Positions 1 to 10,059 of a stretch of 20,430 nt of DNA are shown piece after piece. Below the pieces are notes generated by a model that saw only the letters and a program-made list of their open reading frames with translations, ran no database searches and had not been told where the DNA came from. This DNA comes from Saccoglossus kowalevskii (Eukaryota > Hemichordata > Enteropneusta > Harrimaniidae): contig NW_003121426.1 in NCBI RefSeq assembly GCF_000003605.2, forward strand, positions 6,043 to 26,472, read 5' to 3'. The position numbers and the translations under genes were made by a program. Each line of letters begins with the position of its first letter. Position 1 is the first letter of the stretch.

Positions 1-1136
1 CAACAACATACTATTGGATAGTCACAATTGTTCATGATTTGAATGTCTATTCTGTCCGGCATGAAAAAATTTGCTTTAACGTCATGCTTGTCTCTATGAA
101 CACATTGCAAGACATTTTTTTTTATAAACTAGCCGTCTGGGGTAACAGTTAAAAACGAAAAAGTGATCAATCGCCATCGCTGATTCAAAAAAAATCGATT
201 TTCATGAGAATATTTCTTTATATCAAAGGTAAAACGTAAGCCAATGTTAAAAACGTTGCGATTATAGATTTACGAGTTTGACATTTCTTAGTCGAGAACT
301 ATCCTATCTACGTCGCAGCGTGGTTCGCTGGGAACTAAACAAAATGAGTAGAATGAGTGATTAATTACGTTGCCATGACGAAAACAATGGCGGGATAAAT
401 TATGCGTTTTAAGTGATATTTGCTTTTAAGTGAAAGTCCTTCAATGCGGAAAACCAACTGCGCTAGTGGACGCCATTGCTTGACCCGAACTGCTGGTAAT
501 ATGCATTACATCTTTGGCTGAGAACTGCGTGCGCCAGATTGTATTGCAAGCTTGTCCAAGCTTGCGTTAAAATCACAGTTTCAGTACTAGACTATTCTAC
601 TCTACTAATAGAGAAATTAGTATTGAATAAACAAATTGAGTCACTATTTTCTGATAAAATGTTGACACGATATTTTGCTTTCTTACAATCTTTTCATTTT
701 AAAATGATTATTTACCAATTTCTGAGCCTTTCGACGATGACTACTTGGTTATGTAGAAGGATTCTTGAATTCGGCACTCAATTCAATAATGTCGTGAAAA
801 TTGAAATCAGAGTGTATAATCAAATAATACTACAAAAACCGTTGAAAACTTTAGTCCAGAACATGTCCCCAGAACACCGAGTATTATTAATCGATAAATT
901 GTCGATTAATTAAAACAAATACATCGAAGCAGATTTAGATAGGATCTCGATGAATCTGTCATATGCTATCTCCGCCGTGATGTTATGAAACGCCACATAC
1001 CGCCACACCAAACCGCTACGTACAGAGTACTCTGTGACATTTGTGAAAATGCTCCAGCGTATGTTTTTTTGGTTATCACAATAAAGCATTACTCTCTCCC
1101 AACTTGTATTATTTATTTATTTTTGACACGGTTGTC
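1..1136. other. AT-rich non-coding stretch
   Basis: I see no convincing gene. The longest open frame (539-913) has no ATG at its start and no recognisable domain. Besides the inverted repeat at 886-910 and the TGATTAAT at 358-365, nothing stands out. Confidence 0.6.
886..910. repeat. 9-bp inverted repeat ATTAATCGA / TCGATTAAT
   Basis: Two perfect 9-bp arms are separated by 7 bases. Each arm holds a TAAT-type core and ATCGA, so the arrangement could be two opposed homeodomain or Onecut-type sites, or just a small hairpin. A TGATTAAT octamer also occurs at 358-365. Confidence 0.45.
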
Positions 1137-1255
1137 AGGGTTCTAGATACCAACGGGCTGATGCTTGATATGCCCCACCATGGTACACTAGTCTACCCAC
1201 TAAGTAGGTCAGATTTCCATTCGACTGAGTTCAAGTTCGATCCACGTGTTCTCCA
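1137..1255. mobile_element. Possible tRNA-derived SINE fragment
   Basis: On the + strand, TGGTACACTAG (1181-1191) matches the pol III A-box consensus with one mismatch, and GTTCGATCC (1235-1243) matches the B-box core. The boxes are spaced about as in tRNA genes. The reverse strand also has a tRNA-like CTTAGTGGGTAGA followed by a weak B-box, so orientation is unclear. It does not fold as a functional tRNA (the T-stem does not pair), which suggests a degenerate SINE. No second copy was seen in the window. Confidence 0.35.
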
Positions 1256-1260
1256 TAAAC

Positions 1261-2550
1261 TAATCGCACTTTAAACGCGCTAAAAAAATCGACAACAGAA
1301 AAATTTCGAAAATAATTCAATGCATTGATAAGGATAATGGTGTTGCTGATGAAATTCGTTTACTTTACGGGAATAAAATAGCCCTGTCGAATGTCGAGTC
1401 TGTTATCATCTAGAAAAAAACAACGGACAGTTATGATATGAAGTGCAGGTCGTTATAATCCTAATTTCAAACAAATTTATAATAATCGTTGATATGAGGC
1501 ATATTTAAGAAGCAATTTGCACAAATTTGCACTAGATTACACGTTAAAAACAAGATGCTGATTAACTTCAAATAGATTTCACACGTCAGTCAGTTTTCTA
1601 AGCTAGTAAATAGAAGGGGGAAACATATCTGAAGCTACTCCTAAATTACTATTAAAATAGACCGTAGCTCCTCTTCGCTAGTATAAACATGTTGCTACCG
1701 GAAGAGAAGCATTGGATTATTCTTTTTTAATCTGAAATAAACCTCAATAATAATGATAATTGGCTGAAACGACTAGTTATTTTTACTAGTAACTCGGGAC
1801 GACGATTAAAGTTTACCTACTATATACATGTATCTTCTAAAATACGTTCTTGTGATACCATTATTTCCCACGTGGAGGCGTACTGATTTTGATTGTGAAA
1901 ATAATCCACCCGAAAATGATAATCTCTCATAAAAATACACTGAAAAGGTAATGTAAAAACATTTTCTGTAATTGTCGGTATTCGTGTATTTAACAACGGG
2001 AATGCTCACACGGTACACAGCACGAAATGCAAGGACACGGTATAGTCTCTATATTTTCCATATCGATACATATTGCTATGTGAACGTATACTGTAGCATA
2101 CATATATGTATATATATTACTTTATTTTCACCAAATCAACAAAGAAAGGCTACATGTGTTATTTTCATTTGAGAAAAATGTTGGAAAAATTAAACCAAAC
2201 CGATGGCAGACTACGCAGAATGATATAAACATGGTTTCCACATGCAACGCGCAATCGAGATTTGCTTGAAATGAACCACATATAGATGATGTCAAATTGC
2301 GTAATTGTAATCGATGTATATGCACACATAATTATTACATGTACTCATGTCATGAAACAATATTGTAATTATTACCATACGTGTCAGTATTAATATCTAA
2401 ACATTTGTTTTTTTACAAATTACAAAATAGAGAACATATATATGCGGTGTTGTTTGTATTCTGCAAATTATGGAATTGGAATTATTTTGTCCATGTTTAT
2501 TTCATTTATGCACAAAATGTGTGATAATGTAGTATTGTGATGATAATATA
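1261..2550. other. AT-rich non-coding stretch
   Basis: The frames here are short, low in complexity and without domains. It includes an alternating TA-rich patch near 2100-2118. I see no RNA gene or repeat family. Confidence 0.6.
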
Positions 2551-2562
2551 GCAGGAAAACGT

Positions 2563-2928
2563 ATGCATATCCCACGACAATACGTGGGAACATTATCTGT
2601 TCCCCAACAACTTAGACAAGTACAGGCTGGTTCTGGGAACTGGTTTATTTCAAGTAGACCCATTATTCATCCACAAGGTGATATGGTTTATAAATTATTT
2701 GGTCACTATGCCAACTTGCCTACTAAAATAATAATAATAACTAAATGTAATGTAATTGAGATTCTAAGAAACAAAGTCTTCTATTTCATAATAATTGTTT
2801 TGTTTTTTTTTACATTATGTACTGTCTGAGAATAAATTAATATTGTTTTAATAAGACAGGTTGCAGTAATAAATCAACATGGAACACAATTATTTGAACG
2901 GGTAGATGAAATGAGTTGGCAGATTTAG
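2563..2928 (+). pseudogene. Unrecognised coding-like fragment, possibly two exons or a decayed gene
   Basis: From 2563 to about 2727 one frame reads like real protein, including RQYVGTLSVPQQLRQVQAGS and RPIIHPQGDMVYKLFGHYAN, before it degrades into Ile/Phe-rich low-complexity sequence. After a gap, following an AG at 2858-2859, a second frame at 2860-2928 reads VAVINQHGTQLFERVDEMSW and stops at TAG. Both pieces have ordinary amino-acid composition in otherwise AT-biased DNA. No clear GT donor follows the first piece, so this may be a broken remnant rather than a spliced gene. I do not recognise the family. Later frames at 3058-3480 may belong to it but shift frame repeatedly. Confidence 0.3.
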
Positions 2929-2941
2929 CTGAATAATTATG

Positions 2942-2986
2942 TTCGGAATTCACTTTTTAGGGATTTATTTTCTCGTGAATTCTGAA
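2942..2986. repeat. Imperfect 12-bp inverted repeat (hairpin)
   Basis: The arms are TTCGGAATTCAC (2942-2953) and GTGAATTCTGAA (2975-2986), complementary at 11 of 12 positions around a 21-base loop. It sits immediately after the coding-like fragment and about 70 bp before a perfect 20-bp palindrome. Confidence 0.55.
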
Positions 2987-3057
2987 GAAATAAAAAAGGC
3001 AATACACAACAATGTTACGATCCTGTATAATGGAATAATAATCGAAAGAAATACATG

Positions 3058-3077
3058 ACATTGCGAATTCGCAATGT
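3058..3077. repeat. Perfect 20-bp palindrome ACATTGCGAATTCGCAATGT
   Basis: It is self-complementary over 20 bases without a spacer. ATTGCG resembles a C/EBP half-site on each side, and the centre is GAATTC. A palindrome this long is not expected by chance in 20 kb of random sequence. Its function is unknown. Confidence 0.65.
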
Positions 3078-4026
3078 TTACACTTTTTTTTGTATTTTGG
3101 TTCTTAAACCATGTGATGCTGAGTTAATTGTGGAACCAAATAAAAATCTCACAGGGGTTAAATGTTATGATAATGTGTGCGACATCTACAACAGTGCCTG
3201 GACAGCTGGTGAATATTTCCGCTATTTACGTGCACAATTACATGATACACCGCCATGTATGTACTCATTTTAGATACCGCAAATGGCGTTTAATTCAGTA
3301 TTACATAGATTTGAAAAAAAAAAACGAAAAATTAAGAAAACGTACTCTTGTTCGTTTCAGGTTGACTACTACTCGTGCATGTTTGACACTTGCGCATATT
3401 TTAGTGGATACAGTAGTGACAATATTTCGTCCCCATATCTGTCTATAAATCAACCATTTTGGTATTGGTTAACAGTATGAATAGTTTAACTGGTCCACCG
3501 ACAATCTGTTTTTATTAGGGGAAGCAAACTGGCAACTAATTGATGCGTAAGATGATGAGCTGTTAGCAGTGTTTTCCGTAACCATAATAAAATCACATTT
3601 CGCCAATAAAAAACACACAAACTAAAAATATTTTCTATGAACTAGTACCTTGAAAAATATATTATAATATATTATAAATATGTTTTTCGATCAATGCCAA
3701 CTATCCGAATTTTGAGATATGTCTTTGCCATTGCCAAGGCTCTAAAACATAAACAATTGAACATTTTCTTTCCGTACCGATTTTCTCCGAACATAGTACC
3801 AACATGAAATGTCACTCATGTAGAAATTAGGGACAATTCATTATTTCAACTTCTGAGTAGAGTTTAAGGTTAAGAAGTATGAAGCAACACCAACAAAATC
3901 AAACATCGGGGCAATTCGCCTCGCATCTCATATTTAACTTGATAACATGCGTAACAAGTATTGAGAGAAGCTACACTGCTAATATTGATAGTTTTAATTT
4001 GAAAAACGAACACATTGATGTACCAA
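3078..4026. other. Non-coding stretch with AT palindrome
   Basis: 3078-3480 has several overlapping short frames with some protein-like composition (for example around NLTGVKCYDNVCDIYNSAW) but no consistent frame. 3656-3673 is a perfect 18-bp AT-only palindrome, AATATATTATAATATATT. The rest is AT-rich and featureless. Confidence 0.5.
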
Positions 4027-4407
4027 TTATACAAACAGCTTCCTGGGAGTACCTGCCCGTGCAACTGTACTTCTTCGTACTATTTTTTTTTGCTCCGTCT
4101 GACCTCGCCCGATATTATAGAGAAAAAGTGATGAAGCGATTTGATTTATTTGGTAACGTCGCTCATCGGTAAAGTATACCTCGTTATGGATATACTGAGA
4201 ATGTGGTGTCTGAATTATGCAGTATTTGTAGTGTATGTAATAACCAGCTATGCCTTTCCCGCCCAAGTATAAATAAACACTCCACCTCACAGCTGTCACG
4301 TCACAAATCACTACACACAGAGTTAACAGTACTCCGACGATCATTACATTCGAGCACATGGCAAAAGCTGTGAATTCGTTAAACTTTGGGGTGTGGTTTA
4401 CGGTCAT
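4027..4407 (-). CDS. Hypothetical ORF with signal-peptide-like start; possible first exon of a secreted protein
   Basis: The minus-strand frame opens with ATG at 4407 and encodes 126 residues. From Met17 it reads like a secretory leader: MIVGVLLTLCVVICDVTA, a hydrophobic run ending in a plausible cleavage site, then VRWSVYLYLGGKG. A possible splice donor (GCT followed by GTGAGG) falls at the end of the leader, so only the first part may be exonic. The promoter-like motifs at 4456-4497 lie upstream on this strand. No family is recognised and the C-terminal half looks non-coding, so chance remains a real explanation. Confidence 0.28.
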   Translation of the reverse strand: MTVNHTPKFNEFTAFAMCSNVMIVGVLLTLCVVICDVTAVRWSVYLYLGGKGIAGYYIHYKYCIIQTPHSQYIHNEVYFTDERRYQINQIASSLFLYNIGRGQTEQKKIVRRSTVARAGTPRKLFV

Positions 4408-4455
4408 GTTCCCTCATTGCATTCTGTTCGCGTGATTTTTTTTTTCTTAAATGAA

Positions 4456-4497
4456 GCTCGCGAGAAAAAGAAAGTGTTGCCCGGAAATGTGACGTCA
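4456..4497. promoter_or_regulatory. Promoter-like motif cluster: CTCGCGAG, ETS site, CRE
   Basis: Within 42 bp lie GCTCGCGAGA (4456-4465, one base from the promoter motif TCTCGCGAGA), an ETS core CCGGAA (4481-4486) and a perfect CRE TGACGTCA (4490-4497). These three motifs are typical of TSS-proximal CpG promoters in animals. The nearest candidate transcript is the minus-strand ORF starting at 4407. A + strand transcript cannot be excluded. Confidence 0.4.
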
Positions 4498-6177
4498 TAC
4501 GCGCTTGGCGTAACGGTAAATTGACCTCAAGTAACTTTCACGGTACCTTGCACTGTATTCGTCAATAAATATCGAAACAACAACAATTTAAATCAGCTGC
4601 AGTAATGATGTCATTTTTTTTATCCTGAGAAACTTTTTTTATACTTCTTAACTGTCTAAACAAATAAATCGTGACGCGGACCGGTTTTTCCTTTTTTTGA
4701 AAGTTCATTTTCCCCCAAAATGGGTTCACATTCAGAATCATGAGAAAAGGAGAAAAACACAGACTATCAGTGATATTGGGAATGCAATCGATTATATCCT
4801 TTTCCCATCATGCATTGCGGTACACAGACAAAACATTCGTTTTGAAACTTCAAAATAACATGTTGTCTCTACCATCACGTGACTGACTCCTTGTCCTTCA
4901 ACTATTAAACCTTTTCCCGGCATTCAACTTAAGTAGAACGCTACTTAGTGGTAAAGGTAATTTTCTTTATTTTTACAAATATATAATGTTACAGGGATGA
5001 AGAAAATGGTAAAAAAAAAATATAATAGCATGTGAAAATAGCACAATGTTTTAAGCATTTTACCATCTTTTCTTTTCTATTGTTTCTTCAAGAATCTATC
5101 TCAATATCGCACGATTTAGCTCTCTGATATAGACAAAAGAAAATTCGTTGTTTTATCATTAATTTCAAGAACTATTAAAACATTTACATTGTTTTAGTGT
5201 TTTTTAACGACGAAATACCTGATCTATCTTTAAAAAAAAAAAAAACACACGTTATATTGTTTGCGGAATTCTCTGCGTCACGTGCAAAGTCGTGAGACTT
5301 GGTGCCAGACTCTGAAAGTACCGTGCGCAAAATGATTAATGTTGCGGTAATAATCATATCACCAGAGATGGAAAGAAAGATGTGAATCTAATCAAAGACA
5401 GACGCCTCGTGCGTTCATCAATGCTTTATTTAAAACATAATGACTATTTTCCAATATCGAAAGTGGCTGTGAAATGAAGAGAGGATCAAACTTAATAGCA
5501 CTGCGCCATATTCTGCATTGCACATCAATATTGCACAGTGCGTATACAAACTGGTGGCGCGCTTTTGTCCGACGGTAATGATGTAGATATCCCGTATGGA
5601 ATTGTACGAGAATAAAATGTTTGTTTTTTTCCCCCGTTGAGGATTTATTTGTATTTCCGCTGATAACAATTGACAGCGCGTTGGTCAATAGAGTCAAATA
5701 AATATATAACTACCTTGAAGTTCAACTCAAAGAATTTATTAATGCATATTCACGTCGTCTTGCAAGAATGGAAGCGTTGGGATGCGTTGCGTTTCTTCTG
5801 CTTCTTGCGCTTTTCAGTTAATATGCATATCTTCAGAACTAGCCTCAAAATATCAATAAACCTAAAATTCCACGAAATCAATGTTTGTTATAACAGACGA
5901 AATAAATTATTCCCCATCTCTGCTACAATTTTTCCGATGATTTCCCTTACCATTGAGTTAATTCTACGCGCACCGTGACGTCCTATGCAAAATCTTCTTT
6001 GGCATCGACGACGCCGACGATGTGACCGGTACTCATCCGATGAACGTGTTTTGATACACACCGCTGTACATTACAGCAAGTGCGGTGGCTAGCGACACCA
6101 TCATTATTCTCCGATGAAACAAGTTGACATGTCAGACCAAAAGATAAGTAATGGTTATTTTAAACATGAGTTGAGAA
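4498..6177. other. Non-coding stretch
   Basis: It contains homopolymer runs (14 A at 5232-5245) and many short frames without domains or good composition. No repeat family or RNA gene was recognised. Confidence 0.55.
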
Positions 6178-6190
6178 AGGTCATAGGTCA
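6178..6190 (+). promoter_or_regulatory. Perfect DR1 nuclear-receptor element AGGTCATAGGTCA
   Basis: Two perfect AGGTCA half-sites in direct repeat are separated by one base, preceded by AA as in extended DR1 sites. DR1 elements bind RXR-containing dimers, HNF4 or COUP-TF. It lies 5.9 kb upstream of the Hox2 start, in the presumed Hox3-Hox2 interval. Retinoid signalling regulates anterior Hox genes in chordates, but the classic elements there are DR5 and DR2, so an RA role here is inference. Confidence 0.55.
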
Positions 6191-7415
6191 ATAACTCTAA
6201 ATCTAGTAGAATATGGATGAAAACTCTCAGATCGTCAAGTGCTATCATTTGTAGTGAAACAATAATGGCGTGAGCAACTGTTCCAATGTGGATTACTTTC
6301 ATTACAAGTTGTACGATTGAATTCAGTGAGAATTACATCGAATTGGGGTTCTAGGGTATGTTTGTTTTAGTGACATCGCCCGAGGCTTTGTGTATTGATG
6401 AATGTTTGTATCCAAACAACTTTTCTTTTAAGAATAGGAACTTGTGAAATTCCGAGGCTCAACTGTCACATCGACACTGAGAATAATCAAAATAAACTGA
6501 GTGTATTTCATGGCGGTCAAGTGACGATCATAGGTTTGACGGTCTTCTTGAGATAGCATACGACCTTCAATTTTCAATAGATTTAATACCCAGCGACAAA
6601 ACTGGCACATATAAGTAAATACGATCTCCAATCACAACTTTGTATTCAACCTAGTTCCATAGGCTATACGAATATAAAGTAATATCTCTCTTTCTATGGA
6701 TTTATACAAAACAGTCAACTACTGATACGGTCAATTTAATTTTTCAAGCTGCTGATTTTCCCCTTTTCTATATATTTAATCTCTTTATATTTCTCTTTCT
6801 ACTTAAGTTTGAAAGATCTTGTGAATACGCATCATATAGTAATTCATAGTCATGACAATATGCGATCCGGGTTACTTAACAAAAATGAGCGACAATTTTA
6901 GTACACTTTATTTCATAACAGAAGTCATACGATTTCAATTAAACGGCGGTTCTACAACAGCCATCACCGGGAAACGGGCTCCCCAGGCCATATTGTATAT
7001 TACAATCCACGTTATTTACTCTACTTTTGTGTGGCGCGTACGGCCATGCCGATCTCTCGACATTCGCCACATTTCAGAATGGCAAAAAAACACGAAAAGT
7101 CATCCGAACACCAAAAGTTATTCTCATTATCGCTGATTAATTTCATTAACTTTAATTACGGTCCATTAGGAGCACGCCTGGTCACAGCCGTGGCGATCAC
7201 TTCACCAGCTATTTCATTGATCCTCAATTTACGCTTTCCTTTTCACTCCAATCTAAAAGCATATTGCCAACGCTCTGGCACACAAAGACGTTTGCGATAA
7301 CAGTATTGAGATCAGAATACGGTCATCTAGAACACCCATTTGGTCAAAATATTCCCTTTTTATTGTGGATGATGTGAACTCACAATAAGCATTACCGTAC
7401 TATATGTCACAAGAG
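6191..7415. other. Non-coding stretch
   Basis: The open frames at 6852-7300 overlap one another in different frames and show no domain. A Pbx/Hox-type TGATTAAT occurs at 7134-7141. Nothing else stands out. Confidence 0.55.
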
Positions 7416-7417
7416 TA

Positions 7418-7617
7418 CCGTTAAACACAAATGAAATAGCTACATGCCATTTTAGCGAATTTGACTCAATGCGTGAATTAACAAAATCTGAATTTAGCTA
7501 AAATGCCAACAATCTCATTGTGAGAATATACTTTATTTTAAATTAGCGACATCTTGAAATTACAGGTTTGCTAAACTAACTAAAATGAGATGCTAGCTAA
7601 AATGACGTGTTTTACTG
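7418..7617. mobile_element. MITE-like element with terminal inverted repeats, flanked by TA
   Basis: The left end, CCGTTAAACAC followed by ATAGCTACATGCCATTTTAG, mirrors the right end when the latter is reverse-complemented: CAGTAAAACAC followed by TTAGCTAGCATCTCATTTTAG. The similarity runs about 40 bp inward with one or two small gaps. The element is 200 bp, AT-rich and non-coding. TA dinucleotides flank it (7416-7417 and 7618-7619), as for Tc1/mariner-type insertions. Internal GCTAAAAT and TTTAGC motifs recur in both orientations, including a second inverted pair near 7446-7460 and 7491-7507. A 12-base copy of the left-end CAAATGAAATAG recurs outside at 7714-7725, so the edges may be more complex. 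Confidence 0.65.
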
Positions 7618-8145
7618 TACATTCACTATAATGGTCAAAACTAGAATAAATTGAATGTCCTTTTTATCTCAACAGAAATAAGAATTTTATGTCGATGTTA
7701 CTGTACGCATGTTCAAATGAAATAGTAATAACGGGAACATAACAGCTAAATGATGTTTGTTTCATTGAAAAAAAAATGTTATATAATGAAGATTCCAATT
7801 ATGAAAATTTAATCAGGTCGTGGTAATTCATTCCGGATAACAACAAATAAGTTATTACAATTCGAGCATGGGTGACTGCGCCATACCAGTATCGATCATG
7901 TGGTTATATTGATGATAACGTATACTGTTATAATATGACAACAAATAGTTGGATTTTGTCGCGGTGATTTTTTTTCAGCCAAAAAAAAAAAAAAAACTGT
8001 GACAAACTAATTACTAAGACAATACAAAAAATTTCATAATATCGATTCGATTCAAGAAAAATGATCGAATTTAGGAAATGTGTGAAGATCAACTTGAAAG
8101 AAAAATAGAACAATGACCTCATTTTTTATGTTGACTAATTATACA
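7618..8145. other. AT-rich non-coding stretch
   Basis: It includes a 16-base A run at 7981-7996 next to a T-rich tract. I see no gene. Confidence 0.55.
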
Positions 8146-8240
8146 AATATACAGAATACACAAGTACTCGGGTAGCTTATCAGAGTAAGAACCAACCAGA
8201 CTTACTCTGTTGTACACCCCGTAACTTGTAATGGAATATT
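8146..8240 (+). ncRNA. pre-miRNA-like hairpin with mir-21-like 5' arm
   Basis: The core hairpin is 8160-8229. A perfect 9-bp stem CAGAGTAAG / CTTACTCTG encloses an 11-base loop (8190-8200). Further out, GGGT/ACCC and ACAAGT/ACTTGT pair across internal loops. AATAT/ATATT at 8146-8150 and 8236-8240 could extend it. Bases 8168-8184 (TCGGGTAGCTTATCAGA) are identical to the 5' arm of vertebrate mir-21 as I recall it, including the mature start at the T of 8173. Against this, the stem under the putative mature RNA is poorly paired and the distance to the loop is shorter than in normal precursors. Treat it as a candidate only. Confidence 0.3.
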
Positions 8241-10059
8241 ACAATATGATTGGTCGATATTAGAATGCGAATATAGACTCCGACATTGAGTTATTGATTC
8301 GTTATATCATGTTATATCTTACTGTTTTATTTTTTATTTATTTTTATTATTTGTTTTACTATGGTATCTTCTTTTTTTTATTCTGAATGTTTCTAACATG
8401 GAATGACAACCATGCTTTATTGTACTTAGATCTATGTCCATTTTTTGGATACGACTTCAGTAGAGTATTATTATTATTCATTTAATTGCGGACATCGACA
8501 GAAGACAGAAAATCTCCTTGTCTCAGTCATAGAAATTTGATTTTGTTGACGGTTTAAAATCATAATGAGATTTCCTTATATGGGCATTAGTGAACGTTAA
8601 TACTATTTACATGTGTAAGAAGTTTAAATATGATATAAATTACAGAGCCACTTGAGGTTAAAATTTATATATTTGTTGAGGCCTGTAGGTATAACACTTG
8701 CAGGGATAACACTCTATGTACACGTTGTTTAGATCTCGGCGTTAACACTCAGATTCGAAGTTTACATTGATCACAGTTAACCGCCATTTTCTTTTAAAAT
8801 GTCCCTATTAAATGACCGGACATGCCATTATTATTATGCGATTCCGTAGACTTTCAGCATGGGTGGAATTACTGCTCACACATAATCGGAGAGTGTTATG
8901 ATACGTAACAGCCGACGTGGGCAGAATTAGCGAAGACTTACAGTGTGTTTAACGGTCATGGAGAAGCAAATTCGTTAACCGTGTCCCCGATAGCTATGCC
9001 CGTACACGGTCAAGCTAATATTATGTACTCACTTTCTCGAGCTCATTGCTTATCCGCGTTGCATGTACTCTTGTGTATCTGACTCTTATTTATATATATA
9101 TATATATAAATGATAAAACATCACATCAAGTATACCTCCTATGATGTCATATATGCAAAAAGCAGCTTAATCAACCAAGTACTTCGGTGTAAATGCATTA
9201 AAACAGATTGTGTTTGACTGGTGCACGGAATTGGATGTGGTGTCTGAGCGTTAACAAAACTGACAAATATACTGGTTACTTGACGAAATCGAGAATTGTA
9301 TTGATGCGTTACTGATCGGTGAACTCGTTGTGATTCTATAATCAAAAGACTTGAAGTCATTCCGCCGACTTGGAAAGTATTGTGCATGAGAAACTCTCAA
9401 CAAAATGAACCTGTTTTGAATGCACCAGTTTGCTACTTTCTAAGATAATTAAAACAAAATCTTCCCGCCGATTACGACTATACAGTACACGCATTTAAAC
9501 CGTGCTCGCATACTCAAGGAGTGACGCCATATTAGTCTTTTTGCTAAAAATTTAAAAGATACACGGCGTGGTCAAAACATTTTTTCACTGTTCTAAGTAG
9601 ACAGTGGAGAGTACGTTTTTTGAAAATTCGTTTTTTTTCTCACTTCAAAACATCTGGTATGATTCATAAACTTAACGAGCTTGGAGAAAATTAAAAAATA
9701 AAATTTGATTCCAGTCGAAAAGTCGAACATACAATAGAGATTCAGAAGTAAATGTATGTCCGTTTGTTTGGGTGATTAGTGGGGACAAATGTACATCGTT
9801 ATGCTCAGTGTAGATTATCGAAACGAACATCCATATGTCCAACAATCAGGATATCGACATGTGTTATACTCATATAACAGATCGTCATGCAATTATAGAA
9901 GCCATGAATGAAACGTAAATACTATATTTTCTAATTGCAAAAAAAAAGCTAAAGAATTTTGAGAGAGTATATTCACTTTTTGTATTTCATAATACAATAA
10001 AATAAAAATAGACAACGCTTGCGCAATCTATGATTCAGTGTTTTTGTGTATTTCCCCGC
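8241..10059. other. Non-coding stretch with TA microsatellite
   Basis: A (TA)9 run occupies 9091-9108. A YY1/Pho-like CCGCCATTTT is at 8781-8790. A near-duplicate pair TATAACACTT and GATAACACTC lies near 8690-8715. No gene was recognised. Confidence 0.55.

Noticed and set aside
539-913. 124-codon + strand frame
   Set aside because: It starts at TTG with no early ATG, is rich in Leu/Ile as expected from AT-rich DNA, and has no domain or promoter. It ends in an inverted repeat.
1181-1250. Functional tRNA gene
   Set aside because: The B-box core is present but the T-stem does not pair and no acceptor stem can be formed.
3055-3480. Overlapping frames with cysteines and aromatic residues
   Set aside because: They switch frame with no clear splice sites. 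The composition is suggestive but not enough to call a gene beyond the nearby fragment.
3656-3673. 18-bp AT-only palindrome as a regulatory element
   Set aside because: Self-complementary AT runs arise easily in AT-rich DNA, and no protein motif is evident.
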